From positions 1 to 64,000 of the forward strand of contig JAPLGM010000017.1 of assembly GCA_026390165.1 (NCBI GenBank): a stretch of 64,000 bases of DNA, written 5' to 3'. Made by a program: the position numbers and the translations under genes. Shown here one piece after another: positions 8,805 through 17,793 of this stretch; the first letter of the stretch is position 1; every line of letters starts with the position of its first letter. Below the pieces are notes generated by a model. The model worked only from the letters and a program-made list of their open reading frames with translations, did not search any database and was not told where the DNA came from. Source of the stretch: Campylobacterales bacterium (lineage in GTDB: Bacteria; Campylobacterota; Campylobacteria; Campylobacterales; Sulfurimonadaceae).

Positions 8805-9356
8805 ATGAGGAAACTGGGAGCTATACTTATCGCTACTGCCCATTTGGTGGGGAGTGATATAGATACAACTGGTATACGTATGCCTGATATTGTTTTGGAT
8901 GCCATAAAGCATTGTGAGTGTTTAAAAGAAAAAGATGGGAGCTGTAATCCCAATGTCATACGAATTAATGCTGATGGTGATGCGGCACGGGCACTAGGAG
9001 CTGGTTTTGCAGTTAGAGGTCATATTATTCGGTGCAACTCCGCAGAAGAGTGCAGTGCACAAGCGCAAGCCTTGATTAATGGTGGAATCGTAAACCTTGA
9101 TCTTGGACCCTATCAGATTAATTATAAATATCATCCCAACCCTATCTTACAAGACTATTTTATCGATGCCAATGAACGGGAACACGCCAATAAAATAATG
9201 ACTAGCTTAGTAAAAAGCTTTGGCTATTCGTGGGAAACATTAGGACGCTATCACCATTTTAGTGCTGCAGATCGTACTCGAAATGAACATTACTACCGCA
9301 AAATGTACGCTTTTATCTATAGCAATGATCCACAAGCACAAGGTTCAGCACAATAG
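8805..9356 (+). CDS. Lytic-transglycosylase-like protein (SLT/VirB1 fold)
   Basis: 183 residues with a hydrophobic N terminus (LGAILIATAHLVG) that could be a short signal peptide or anchor. The domain resembles small SLT enzymes that cut the MurNAc-GlcNAc bond of peptidoglycan: a probable catalytic glutamate is E42 in KEKDGSCNPNVIRIN, and NLDLGPYQINYKYHP matches the motif II region (G-QIN). Three cysteines (C37, C39, C47) surround the active site and further ones follow, suggesting disulphides in the periplasm. AAGGAAAG lies just before ATG. The enzyme class is inferred from these motifs. Confidence 0.65.
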   Translation: MRKLGAILIATAHLVGSDIDTTGIRMPDIVLDAIKHCECLKEKDGSCNPNVIRINADGDAARALGAGFAVRGHIIRCNSAEECSAQAQALINGGIVNLDLGPYQINYKYHPNPILQDYFIDANEREHANKIMTSLVKSFGYSWETLGRYHHFSAADRTRNEHYYRKMYAFIYSNDPQAQGSAQ

Positions 9357-9427
9357 CACCTTTTTTAAGTTTGCTTTAGTGAAAATCGGATAAACTCTAA
9401 TTTATCTATATTTATTAGGAGAACATT

Positions 9428-9649
9428 ATGAGTTCATCTGTAGCTATTATCAAAGAGATACCCTTGAAGGGAACTAAAAAAGGGGTCATTATTGTCAGTA
9501 AGATTGATGCGCCATACGGTGAGGGAAGTGATAGTGTCGCGAGTATTGGGATATCATTGAGCGGTGATGCCAAAAATCCAGAGTGGAAAGTGCATTTACC
9601 TTTAGGAAATATTGATGAAGTGATTGAAGCGTTAAAATCTATTGAATAA
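9428..9649 (+). CDS. Small conserved-looking protein, unknown function
   Basis: 73 residues, acidic, soluble, no signal peptide or cysteine. AGGAGAAC gives a strong ribosome site before ATG and a terminator hairpin follows 5 bases after the stop, so it is probably a real gene. The pattern KKGVIIVSKIDAPYGEGSDSVASIGISLSGD alternates strands and turns and ends in a helix (IDEVIEALKSIE). I do not recognise the family. Confidence 0.6.
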   Translation: MSSSVAIIKEIPLKGTKKGVIIVSKIDAPYGEGSDSVASIGISLSGDAKNPEWKVHLPLGNIDEVIEALKSIE

Positions 9650-9654
9650 AATAT

Positions 9655-9675
9655 CGAAGGGATTTCATCCCTTCG
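9655..9675. terminator. Bidirectional terminator between the small ORF and the aminotransferase gene
   Basis: CGAAGGGAT-TTC-ATCCCTTCG is a perfect 9-base stem between convergent genes, with A-rich sequence on the left and GGTTAG on the right. It would serve mainly the minus-strand gene (ending in ATATTTTATT). Confidence 0.7.
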
Positions 9676-9695
9676 GTTAGTCGCTTGAATTGTGA

Positions 9696-10862
9696 CTACT
9701 TTTTTGTTGCTACAAACGTTGCAATACGTTTAATCCCCTGTCGAATACTTTCCATATCTGTTGCGAAACTGAATCTGAAATATCCATCTGATCCGAATCC
9801 GATTCCTGGAATAACAGCAACTCCTTGCTCTTCCAATAGCTCTTTACAAAAAGTCATGGAGTCGTCGGTAATAGCTTTAATATTGACGAAAAGATAAAAA
9901 GCACCCGCTGGGGAGAGGACAGAGAGCCCATCAATTTCATTGATCAGCTTGACTGCTTCATCACGACGCGCTTTAAAGGCTTGACGCATCGATTCAATAT
10001 CACTATCCGCATCGCCGTTTAATCCTACTATTGCCGCTTTTTGGGTGATACTGTTGATGTTCGAGGTGCTTTGGCTTTGTAATTTTTTGGTTGCTTGGAT
10101 GATTTCAGTATTAGCAGCTGCCATATACCCAAAACGCCACCCTGTCATTGCGACCGATTTACTCAAACCATTAATAGTGATTGTACGCTCAAACATATCA
10201 TCGCTCACCGATGCACTAGAGACAAATTCACCGTCATAAATAAGTTTTTCATACATCTCATCGCTGGCAACAAGAACTTTTGTCCCTTCCAATACTTTCC
10301 CTAATGCAATTAACTCATCACGTGTATAAACTGCTCCCGTAGGATTGGAGGGAGAGGTGAGGATGAGCATCTTTGTGTTGGGAGTGAGTGCGTTTTTGAG
10401 CTGCTTTGGGGTTATTTTAAATCCACTGAGATCATCAGTTATAATTTCAACAACACTACCGCCACAGTATTGAACCAATTCGGGATACGTAACCCAGTAG
10501 GGGGCAGGGATAATCACTTCATCACCTGCTTGGATGGTGGAAGCAAAAAGGTTATACAAAGAGTGTTTTGCCCCATTGCTTGCAATAATTTGATTGGCTT
10601 TATACTCCAAACCATTATCACGCTTGAGTTTTAGAGCAATGGCTGCTTTGAGTTCAGGGATACCATCCACGGCTGTGTATTTGGTAAAACCGTCGTTGAT
10701 AGCTTTAATAGCTGCATCTTTTATCACTTGTGGTGTATCGAAATCGGGTTCACCTGCTGAAAAACTGATAATATCTTTACCTTGCGCTTTGAGCTCTTGC
10801 GCCAAGGTTGAGATAGCTATGGTAATGGATTCTGAGAGGGTATTAACGCGATCACTTAGCAC
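9696..10862 (-). CDS. aspB: Aspartate aminotransferase (class I/II PLP aminotransferase, Ib subgroup)
   Basis: 388 residues, full length. It transfers the amino group between aspartate and 2-oxoglutarate. SFSAGEPDFDTPQVIKDAA at the N terminus, SNGAKHSLYNLF for PLP phosphate contact, TSPSNPTGAVYTRDEL, and the PLP lysine in INGLSKSVAMTGWRFGY are all in place; an arginine that binds the substrate carboxylate lies in GYFRFSFATDMESIRQGI. The ATG follows a GGATCCTCACGT leader with an extended -10 box upstream. Related prephenate aminotransferases cannot be excluded. Confidence 0.88.
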   Translation of the reverse strand: MLSDRVNTLSESITIAISTLAQELKAQGKDIISFSAGEPDFDTPQVIKDAAIKAINDGFTKYTAVDGIPELKAAIALKLKRDNGLEYKANQIIASNGAKHSLYNLFASTIQAGDEVIIPAPYWVTYPELVQYCGGSVVEIITDDLSGFKITPKQLKNALTPNTKMLILTSPSNPTGAVYTRDELIALGKVLEGTKVLVASDEMYEKLIYDGEFVSSASVSDDMFERTITINGLSKSVAMTGWRFGYMAAANTEIIQATKKLQSQSTSNINSITQKAAIVGLNGDADSDIESMRQAFKARRDEAVKLINEIDGLSVLSPAGAFYLFVNIKAITDDSMTFCKELLEEQGVAVIPGIGFGSDGYFRFSFATDMESIRQGIKRIATFVATKK

Positions 10863-10892
10863 GTGAGGATCCTTTGGGTAAAGATTTTCGAA

Positions 10893-10901
10893 ATTATAGC
10901 A
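10893..10901 (-). promoter_or_regulatory. Extended -10 promoter for the aminotransferase gene
   Basis: On the minus strand the sequence reads TGCTATAAT, an extended -10 box, about 31 bases before the ATG at 10862. Confidence 0.5.
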
Positions 10902-10977
10902 TAACCGCTGGCCTCTTTTTACCTGTATGTTTGTAATTTTCCTCTACAATGCGCTCATTATAATTTAAAGGATAAAA

Positions 10978-11445
10978 ATGTTTTTTGAACCAGGCTTTTT
11001 AGGGACCCGTGCAGCTTTTTATATGGATGTTGTAACCCTTTATTTTGCGATACTCCCTTTTTTATTAGCTTTTTCCATTCGTCAAGCAGTTGTTGGTAAT
11101 ATAACCCTCCACTATCGCTCACAAATAGGGATTCTTGGGTTAACGCTACTTATGGTTATTTTATTTGAAGTGGGGGTTCGTGTTGAGGGGGGATTTATTG
11201 AATACGTCAAAATGTCTAGTGTATCCTATGACTTTGTATTGCTATTTTTAGCCGTCCATATTTTTATTGCTTTAATGGCTGTAGGAGGGTGGATATTCCT
11301 CATTGCCTCATCGTATCGTACCTATTTAGCAGATGGTATAAAAGGGATGGGTAAACACCGTCGCATGGGAAAATGGATTTTTGCAGCATTAACACTTACC
11401 TCAGTTATGGGGTGCAGTATTTATGGTTTCTTATTTATAATGTAA
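10978..11445 (+). CDS. DUF420-like integral membrane protein
   Basis: 155 residues with four hydrophobic helices: about 18-36, 53-68, 83-110 and 132-154. Histidines near helix ends (HYRSQIG, HIFIALM, GKHRRMGKW) agree with the DUF420 family, which is found near heme-copper oxidase assembly genes in many bacteria; the function is unknown. AAAGGATAAAA precedes ATG and a TACAAT at 10945 may be the -10 box. It converges with the next gene with only 21 bases between stops. Confidence 0.7.
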   Translation: MFFEPGFLGTRAAFYMDVVTLYFAILPFLLAFSIRQAVVGNITLHYRSQIGILGLTLLMVILFEVGVRVEGGFIEYVKMSSVSYDFVLLFLAVHIFIALMAVGGWIFLIASSYRTYLADGIKGMGKHRRMGKWIFAALTLTSVMGCSIYGFLFIM

Positions 11446-11466
11446 CAGGTAGTCCTTGCGGTATCA

Positions 11467-12471
11467 CTAAAACTCGAGTTCCAGCTGTCTCGTCTGGGAG
11501 CTTGGAGAACGAAGGATACTTTTATCGGCGCCCGCAACAAGGGCAAAATGAAATGAATTGCTTTGTAAGAGAGGGGCTACCTTTTCTATAGTTTCATAAA
11601 ATAGAATATTTTTAACCCCCATTGTACGGGGTGTTTTTAGTATCTTTGGCAAAATATAAAGTGTTTTCGACCATGATGCGCGTTCTTCTAAAAACTCAAT
11701 CTCTGCATCAATAAGTTCGAGAAGAGGCTCGAAAATTACCACGCGATCACTGCTTCCAAACTCCTTGATCTCAAGCCTTTCATTGGTAAATATAGGGATG
11801 AAATGTCCTATTTTACCAAAGTTTTTAATCTGAAATTCTATTTTCATCACAGTATAAAAAAAGAGAAGATCTTCTAAATAAGGGATAAAAAAGGGAGAGA
11901 GCGTCTGCCGTTCATAAAAAACCTCATTGTAGACAAAAGAGGTTTCAAAAAGGGTGTGTTCAATAACCGTTATCGTACTCTCTTTGGATTTAACCATCGG
12001 TTTCGTCCCGATGAATATCTCCGAATCGGTTAGAAGTGGGGAAAAAAGGACGATTGAATTTTTTTCTAACGAGGCAAGTTTTTCCCATACTTGAGCTACA
12101 TTTCCCTCAATGGCGCAGACGTTCTTTGGGGTAGAAATAGCACTGGCAAGATAGACCATAATTGGATCACACGTATAAACTTGGAGTTCTTTTTCAAGCA
12201 AATAAAAACGGAGCAGTCGTTTGAGTGCTTCATCGATATTGTTCACTTTGATCCATGCCACTTCACTGTCGGCTATTTGAGTTGGCTTGTCGAATAGTAT
12301 TCCATACGCGCCACTGATCAATGCTTCGGGGATATCACTAGGATTATGGGCAACGAAAATTGATCCTCGCTTAACTTTAGAAACCTCAAAGGCGATGGTT
12401 TCAAAAAAATTAACACTAGGGTCACTGTAGAGCGTCCCTTTTGTCAGTGCAAGGATATTTTCAAGTCTCAT
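11467..12471 (-). CDS. Mur-ligase N-terminal-like protein without an ATP-binding site
   Basis: 334 residues. The first 120 residues look like the MurE/MurF UDP-MurNAc-binding N-terminal domain: IAFEVSKVKRGSIFVAHNPSDIPEALISGAYGILFD parallels the usual DSRKV..GDLFVA..G....FI..A...GA pattern. There is no GTNGKT loop, so it cannot be a working ligase; the rest resembles nothing I know. Its start overlaps the metG stop (ATGA-type), so it is translated from the metG-fbp-mobB transcript. The family identification is tentative. Confidence 0.6.
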   Translation of the reverse strand: MRLENILALTKGTLYSDPSVNFFETIAFEVSKVKRGSIFVAHNPSDIPEALISGAYGILFDKPTQIADSEVAWIKVNNIDEALKRLLRFYLLEKELQVYTCDPIMVYLASAISTPKNVCAIEGNVAQVWEKLASLEKNSIVLFSPLLTDSEIFIGTKPMVKSKESTITVIEHTLFETSFVYNEVFYERQTLSPFFIPYLEDLLFFYTVMKIEFQIKNFGKIGHFIPIFTNERLEIKEFGSSDRVVIFEPLLELIDAEIEFLEERASWSKTLYILPKILKTPRTMGVKNILFYETIEKVAPLLQSNSFHFALVAGADKSILRSPSSQTRQLELEF

Positions 12472-14417
12472 CCAATACTGCTTCCAACACTTCGTGGTTT
12501 TTCAGGACGGATAAGACAAAGTCCATCAGCATCTTTCGCCGCAAGTAACATCCCCTCAGAGAGCATCCCCATTAGTTTGGCAGGTTTTAGGTTCGCAACA
12601 ACACACACTTGTGTCCCTACGAGTGACTCGGCACTGTAATATTCACGGATTCCTGCAACGATTTGACGGGGTAACTCTTCCCCTAAATCGACCTGAAGCT
12701 TGAGAAGCTTGGAACTTTTTGGTACTTCTTGGGCTTGGAGAACGGTTCCTATTTTGAGAGAGGTTTGAAAAAACTGATCGATTGTGATAAGCCCCTCTAG
12801 TGGAACGGTAGACTCTTTTTTATCCTCCATTTTAGGGGCAGTAATAACGACGGGTGCTGTTTCAATCATTGCTTTAGGAGCTTCTTCCATTAATGGCTCT
12901 TCAACACGAGGGAAGAGAGGGGGAATTTTTTTGATGGTAAAGGCTTTGAGCAATCCTTTATTAAGAATCAACTCCGTATAGCTAGCCGTCGTGATTTCAA
13001 ACCCAAGGGCATCAGCAACGGTAGCGGTCGTATGGGGCATAATAGAATGAAGAACGATAGAGGCTTTTGCAAGAAGATTGGCGACCAATGCAACCGTTGC
13101 AAGGGCTTCGTCGACGCGTCCCTCTTTGATCTTGACCCATGGAGCATGCTCTTCGATGGCTTTATTTCCAATAGTAAAAATTTTCCAAAGCTCTTCGAGA
13201 TAACGGTGCAGTTGCAAATCATTGAAGAGTTCAGGGAGAGTATCTATGATAATGTGTGCATCATTGATCTCTTTGGCGTGATACTTCAGAACGTCAACGC
13301 TGTCAATGGCAAAATTAGAGTATTTTTCAGACATTCCAATAACACGATTGAGAAGGTTTCCTAAATCATTGCTCAAATCGGAGTTCATACGATCAATAAG
13401 AGCACGTTGAGAAAAATCGCCATCTTGTCCAAACGGCACTTCACGCATCATAAAATAGCGAAAATTTTCAACGCCGTAATGTTTGGCCACTTCTCTTGGA
13501 TCAACGACGTTCCCTTTTGATTTGGACATCTTCTCCCCATCGCGTGTCCACCAACCGTGTGCGCCGATATGTTTTGGAAGGGGTAAATCCAAACTCATCA
13601 AAAATGCGGGCCAGTAGATAGCGTGAAATCGTAGAATATCTTTACCGACGAGTTGAGTCGTAGCAGGCCAAAAATCCATAAGCGCCTCATCATTGCCGTA
13701 TCCCAATGCGGTGACGTAGTTCATCAGGGCATCGAGCCAAACGTACATGACGTGCTTAGAATCGTTTAAGGACTTGGGTAAGTGAACCCCCCAATTAAAA
13801 CTGGTACGGGTGACGGAGAGATCATGCAGTCCACCACGGACAAAACTGATGACTTCATTGCGACGTGATTTCGGGAGGATGAAATCAGTATGCGCTTCGT
13901 AATATTCCATCAACGGTTTTTCGTATTTTGAGAGGCGAAAGAAATAGCTCTCCTCTTTTACAATACTTGTAGCACGTCCGCAATCAGGGCAACATCCCCC
14001 CTCCATCAGTTGTGATTCAGGGAAGAAAGTTTCGCAACTGACACAGTAGTTTCCCTCATAAAAATCTTTATAAATATCCCCTTTTTCCACCATCTTTAAA
14101 AAAGCAGCTTGAACCCCTTTTTTATGACTCTCATCGGTCGTACGAATAAATTGATCGTAACTAATATCAAACTCATCCCAAAGATTTTTAAAGGTGGCAC
14201 TGATTTCATCGGCAAACTGTTGTGTTGGTTTGTCTAATTTTTTAGCGGCCTCTTCGATCTTTTGACCGTGTTCATCCGTCCCTGTTAAAAAATAGGTTTC
14301 GTTTCCTAAAAGACGCGAATGACGCGCAAGGGTATCGGCAATAAAAGTCGTATAGGCATGACCGATATGGGCTTCACCATTGACGTAATAGATAGGGGTT
14401 GTAATGTAGTTTCTCAC
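12468..14417 (-). CDS. metG: Methionyl-tRNA synthetase with C-terminal tRNA-binding domain
   Basis: Class I synthetase that loads methionine on tRNA. 649 residues: HIGH motif as HIGH in GEAHIGHAYTT (17-20), zinc-type CxxC pairs in CVSCETF and CCPDCGR, KMSKS in GEKMSKSKGNVV, an anticodon-binding helical domain, a low-complexity linker near residue 510-540 (P/E/A-rich) and a C-terminal OB-fold EMAP-type domain (IDQFFQTSLKIGTVLQAQEVPKS). AAGGAGAAATTTTACG precedes ATG. The OB domain and four-cysteine zinc module make it the MetG1 type. Confidence 0.96.
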   Translation of the reverse strand: MRNYITTPIYYVNGEAHIGHAYTTFIADTLARHSRLLGNETYFLTGTDEHGQKIEEAAKKLDKPTQQFADEISATFKNLWDEFDISYDQFIRTTDESHKKGVQAAFLKMVEKGDIYKDFYEGNYCVSCETFFPESQLMEGGCCPDCGRATSIVKEESYFFRLSKYEKPLMEYYEAHTDFILPKSRRNEVISFVRGGLHDLSVTRTSFNWGVHLPKSLNDSKHVMYVWLDALMNYVTALGYGNDEALMDFWPATTQLVGKDILRFHAIYWPAFLMSLDLPLPKHIGAHGWWTRDGEKMSKSKGNVVDPREVAKHYGVENFRYFMMREVPFGQDGDFSQRALIDRMNSDLSNDLGNLLNRVIGMSEKYSNFAIDSVDVLKYHAKEINDAHIIIDTLPELFNDLQLHRYLEELWKIFTIGNKAIEEHAPWVKIKEGRVDEALATVALVANLLAKASIVLHSIMPHTTATVADALGFEITTASYTELILNKGLLKAFTIKKIPPLFPRVEEPLMEEAPKAMIETAPVVITAPKMEDKKESTVPLEGLITIDQFFQTSLKIGTVLQAQEVPKSSKLLKLQVDLGEELPRQIVAGIREYYSAESLVGTQVCVVANLKPAKLMGMLSEGMLLAAKDADGLCLIRPEKPRSVGSSIG

Positions 14418-14438
14418 GTAAAATTTCTCCTTTTTTCT

Positions 14439-14452
14439 GTCTCAAAAGAGAC
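14439..14452 (-). repeat. Small hairpin in the metG leader
   Basis: GTCTC-AAAA-GAGAC is a perfect 5-base stem with an A4 loop lying 20 bases before the metG ATG on the minus strand. It sits next to the interspersed repeat and may be a leader structure or processing point. Confidence 0.35.
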
Positions 14453-14456
14453 AAGC

Positions 14457-14507
14457 TTTCGTGTCACAGCGGCTAGCGTAGCCAAAGGGATGCATTCCTT
14501 TGGTGTT
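14457..14507. repeat. Interspersed intergenic repeat, copy A
   Basis: The 27 bases GCTTTCGTGTCACAGCGGCTAGCGTAG (from about 14455) match 23 of 27 with a tract at 43195-43221. This copy also holds two hairpins, GGCTA-GCG-TAGCC and CCAAAGG-8-CCTTTGG. It lies between the 64-residue ORF and metG. It resembles a REP-type extragenic palindrome. Confidence 0.5.
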
Positions 14508-14516
14508 TAAATAATA

Positions 14517-14711
14517 TTAGAAGTCAAATCCGCCCGTTTCACCCTTGGACATACTTTCATACACTGCACGTACATAGAGTGTTCGGATGGGGCATCCAAG
14601 GAGTAGAGGGCATTTTAAACAGCTCTCAACCTCTTTGGATATTTGGCATTCATTCAATGATTGTTTTGCTTCGTCAAGTTTCGCTTCGTAAACATCATTA
14701 GTTTCGTGCAT
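14517..14711 (-). CDS. Small cysteine-containing protein, unknown function
   Basis: 64 residues with four cysteines: one at about residue 22 and three in [13 protein letters not shown] (about 31-41), a spacing that suits a metal site or small Fe-S/zinc knuckle. It starts inside the end of fbp (14-base overlap), so it is coupled to fbp translation, and ends in GETGGFDF. No family is recognised; the overlap and the cysteine pattern suggest a true gene. Confidence 0.6.
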   Translation of the reverse strand: MHETNDVYEAKLDEAKQSLNECQISKEVESCLKCPLLLGCPIRTLYVRAVYESMSKGETGGFDF

Positions 14712-15540
14712 AAACGTCTTTGACTACCGAAATTTCGTATTTGGAACCAAAAAAGCACGGTGATGTATCATGGACATGTCGTGTTACACACTCTAACGCT
14801 CTATTTTTGCCATTAATCGCTGCACCGCCCGCTTTTTCAAAAATAAATGCAAATGGGAATACTTCAAAAAGTTGACGCAACTTACCCTCAGGTTTATCGG
14901 TCGCACCTGGATAACTAAACAATCCGCCCCCTTTGAGGAGGATTTGGTGTAAATCTGGAACCATACCCCCTGAATAACGCAAACGATACCCTTGAGCAAA
15001 GAATGAATCAACCATTGCTTTATGATGTGGTGCCCAAAATTGCTGCGTCCCTCCTGGGGCATTGATTTTCCCTTTTTCATTCAAATGGATCTCTTTGACG
15101 TATTCAAATTCACCCTCTTGGAGCAGATATAATTTAACTTTCCCCTCGTAAGCGTAAACAAGCTCTACGCGTGGACCATAGACAACGTAGCAGGCTGCAA
15201 TCATCTTACTGCCTATAAATTCACCCTCATAGATTCCGAAGATAGATCCGACACTGAGATTAACATCGACGAGGGATGAACCATCAAGGGGATCAAAGGC
15301 GATAAAATAGTGCCCTTTTTCATTAAGAACCATCGGGTGTTCTTTCTCTTCACTGGCGATAGTGTGCACCCCTTCTACTTGACTAAGCTCTTCCTCGATA
15401 ATCATATCACTCTGAATATCCAGCTGAAGCTGCGTCTCTCCTGAACTGTTTTGCTCTTGAGAATAGCCAATATCTTTGACATCAATAGCCCGTTTGATTC
15501 GGATTGCACTGCGTTCAATTGCTTCTAAAATTTCTTTCAT
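14698..15540 (-). CDS. fbp: Fructose-1,6-bisphosphatase, class I
   Basis: Gluconeogenesis and pentose-cycle enzyme that releases the C1 phosphate of fructose 1,6-bisphosphate; needs Mg. 280 residues, shorter than the 330 of E. coli Fbp. ASEEKEHP holds metal-binding glutamates, [24 protein letters not shown] is the class I signature metal site, and the substrate site includes [18 protein letters not shown]. It overlaps mobB by 4 bases. In autotrophic relatives it serves carbohydrate formation from fixed carbon. Confidence 0.94.
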   Translation of the reverse strand: MKEILEAIERSAIRIKRAIDVKDIGYSQEQNSSGETQLQLDIQSDMIIEEELSQVEGVHTIASEEKEHPMVLNEKGHYFIAFDPLDGSSLVDVNLSVGSIFGIYEGEFIGSKMIAACYVVYGPRVELVYAYEGKVKLYLLQEGEFEYVKEIHLNEKGKINAPGGTQQFWAPHHKAMVDSFFAQGYRLRYSGGMVPDLHQILLKGGGLFSYPGATDKPEGKLRQLFEVFPFAFIFEKAGGAAINGKNRALECVTRHVHDTSPCFFGSKYEISVVKDVYARN

Positions 15541-16043
15541 GGGAGTACCTTTGCATTTTTTAATATCCAGTCGATAATAGTATCGGCATTGTTGAGATCG
15601 AGTATATCAATAGAATTGGGAAAATCATAGTCGGCGATACTAATGGTCTCGTCAATGGCGAGTGCATTCATATAGGGAAAATAATCGGTATCAATAGAGT
15701 CTCTAAAAATACTGATACGGGGAAGGGGAAGATTTTTAAGCCCCTCCACCAACAGCACATCAAACTCTCCGAACAAAGCGATAATCTCATCGAGCTCTTT
15801 GTGGCGTTGAGAAAAGAGAGTGGTACGAGTAGGGGAGGTGACAACCACCTCGGCACCCGTATCACTAAATTTATAGCTATCTTTTCCGGGAACATCGAAC
15901 TGTGCTTTGTCCTTGGGATCATTTTTGACAATTGCCACTTCTAAATGATGTTCATGAATAAGCTTCCGTGCTACTTTTAAAATCAATGTTGTCTTACCGC
16001 TATTAGATGGTCCGGTAAAAGCAACTGCTAAACGTTTTTTCAA
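15537..16043 (-). CDS. mobB: Molybdopterin-guanine dinucleotide biosynthesis adaptor protein
   Basis: 168-residue P-loop GTPase. Walker A is [11 protein letters not shown] at residues 11-21; a second region [21 protein letters not shown] matches MobB. It assists MobA in attaching GMP to molybdopterin for bis-MGD enzymes. The operon order is mobB, fbp, small ORF, metG. A TATAAT box lies 30 bases upstream. Confidence 0.88.
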   Translation of the reverse strand: MKKRLAVAFTGPSNSGKTTLILKVARKLIHEHHLEVAIVKNDPKDKAQFDVPGKDSYKFSDTGAEVVVTSPTRTTLFSQRHKELDEIIALFGEFDVLLVEGLKNLPLPRISIFRDSIDTDYFPYMNALAIDETISIADYDFPNSIDILDLNNADTIIDWILKNAKVLP

Positions 16044-16074
16044 AAATCACAACCTCTGATAAAATAGAAGATTT

Positions 16075-16080
16075 ATTATA
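16075..16080 (-). promoter_or_regulatory. -10 box for mobB-fbp-metG
   Basis: Minus strand reads GTTATAATAAATC, a perfect TATAAT about 32 bases before the mobB start. No clear -35 box. Confidence 0.5.
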
Positions 16081-16102
16081 ACACTTTTCGGCTTTGTGAG
16101 AT

Positions 16103-16474
16103 TTAACGTCGCTCTTTTACGAGCTCACGAACCTTTTTATCCACTTCACTAAGGGAGCTAAACGGTTTGAGGAGATAATGATCTGCCCCTATTTTGTGCG
16201 ACTGCAATACTTTCTCTAGTGATGAATAGGCCGTCATCATAATGACAGCACACAGGGGATCTTTTTTTTTGATCTCTTCTAGAACACTCAATCCATCTTT
16301 TTGAGGCATCATAATATCCAGCAATACCCCATCGTACTCGCCTACTCGAAATTGTCCTAATGCGGTGATAGGGTTGTCAAAATAGGTGATTTTAAAATCA
16401 CCTGAGCGACTGAGAGCTTTTTCTAACATCTGCCCGATTGAGGGCTCATCATCTACTATCATTAAGCGTATCAT
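16103..16474 (-). CDS. Single-domain response regulator
   Basis: 123-residue CheY-like receiver. The acidic pair is VDDEPS (residues 7-12), the phosphorylated aspartate lies in [15 protein letters not shown], the threonine switch in VIMMTAYSS and the lysine in LLKPFSS. There is no output domain, so it works by protein contact. It overlaps the chemoreceptor gene by 4 bases and is the last gene of the operon with the histidine kinase. Confidence 0.9.
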   Translation of the reverse strand: MIRLMIVDDEPSIGQMLEKALSRSGDFKITYFDNPITALGQFRVGEYDGVLLDIMMPQKDGLSVLEEIKKKDPLCAVIMMTAYSSLEKVLQSHKIGADHYLLKPFSSLSEVDKKVRELVKERR

Positions 16475-17793
16475 TTTTTTCCTCCAAATAGGTCATTAAG
16501 TGCTGTTCCCATAAGATCTTCCGTTTTTTCCTTCACGAGGGTGTCTAAGGTTGCAAAAACACTATGGCTTGCTTCCTCAATCGTTTTAATTCGCTGTTGG
16601 ATTTGCGTGCGTGAACAGAGTTTATTTCCCTCACCGCAATCGGCGATTAGGGCATTGGCTTGGCTGTGGACAAGGGCATGGGGAGAGGCCAGTTTACCGT
16701 ATGATTTTAGCTTCCCAAACTCCTCTTTACCCACTCCCGTATCGTACCATTGTCCCAGTCGGCATTGATGGTGATCGGTGGACTTAAAGTTGCTATTTTG
16801 GCCAAATAAAAAGGCATAAACATTGTTTTTATAAATAACGTGGTCGATTTTGGCGAGATTGCTGAAGATATAGTTGCTAATATCCATAATCTCATAAACA
16901 CTTCGAGAAGAATTTCGTTGAAAAATTGTCATACGATCACTCATTTGGTTCACTTCTGCTTTTGTAGTGTAAACAATCGTTGAGAGTTCTTCTGTGGCAC
17001 CTGAAATTTCATTGGTATCTTGTGTCATCGATTGAATAACGATTTCAATCTCTTTGGTCGCTTTTTGAGTCCGCTCTGCTAATTTTCGCACCTCATCGGC
17101 GACTACGGCAAATCCCCTTCCATGCTCTCCTGCACGCGCTGCTTCAATGGCTGCATTGAGTGCCAGAAGATTAGTTTGATCGGCAATATCTTTGATAAGG
17201 GCAACGACACTTGAAACCTCATTCGACCGTGTAACGAGATTGGCTGTTGTACTGAGAGTTCCCTCCATCAGTTCGGCCAAGTGGTTGATTTGAATATCAA
17301 CATGATTGGCAATTTTGAGCCCCTCGTTCGATCCTGTAGCCGTTTCACGTGATTGCTCAACCATACCCTTGAGCTTTTCGAGAATATCAATAAAAACTTT
17401 TTGCGTTGCGGTTAATGCCTCTTGAATACTTTTTTGGTGCATTTCAAGTAAGGAATTGTCTTCACCGCCAATTGTCGATGACTTGGTCAAAACAAACCCT
17501 TTTGCCCCATTGCTCAAGTGTTTACTCATAACAGATGCTTCACACTCGTCGGCCATAATATCTTTAGATCCTTTGAGTAATTCTCGGATAACCGCATCTT
17601 TGTTGGTGAGAGCTTCGGCACGTTTGTTGAAGAAAACCGGCTCATTATGACCATTTAAGACAATGATCGCCTCTTTGTCATTCAGTAAGGCAATTTCTTT
17701 ATAGAGTGAGAGCTCCGCATTTAGAATCTCCCTTTCGAGATGCATCAGCTTAATCGCCTCTTTTAACTCTTTTACTTTTGATCCAAAAAACAT
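16471..17793 (-). CDS. Soluble methyl-accepting chemotaxis protein with C-terminal CZB zinc-binding domain
   Basis: 440 residues, no membrane segment, so cytoplasmic. Order: N-terminal coiled coil (1-35), PAS-like part (about 38-90, [20 protein letters not shown]), signalling coiled coil with the tip [21 protein letters not shown] that binds CheA/CheW, then CZB ([16 protein letters not shown], then HALVHSQAN), which in Helicobacter TlpD binds zinc through Cys/His residues and senses oxidants. It is cotranscribed with a histidine kinase and a receiver, which suggests that redox sensing feeds both chemotaxis and a two-component path. That link is inference. Confidence 0.9.
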   Translation of the reverse strand: MFFGSKVKELKEAIKLMHLEREILNAELSLYKEIALLNDKEAIIVLNGHNEPVFFNKRAEALTNKDAVIRELLKGSKDIMADECEASVMSKHLSNGAKGFVLTKSSTIGGEDNSLLEMHQKSIQEALTATQKVFIDILEKLKGMVEQSRETATGSNEGLKIANHVDIQINHLAELMEGTLSTTANLVTRSNEVSSVVALIKDIADQTNLLALNAAIEAARAGEHGRGFAVVADEVRKLAERTQKATKEIEIVIQSMTQDTNEISGATEELSTIVYTTKAEVNQMSDRMTIFQRNSSRSVYEIMDISNYIFSNLAKIDHVIYKNNVYAFLFGQNSNFKSTDHHQCRLGQWYDTGVGKEEFGKLKSYGKLASPHALVHSQANALIADCGEGNKLCSRTQIQQRIKTIEEASHSVFATLDTLVKEKTEDLMGTALNDLFGGKK

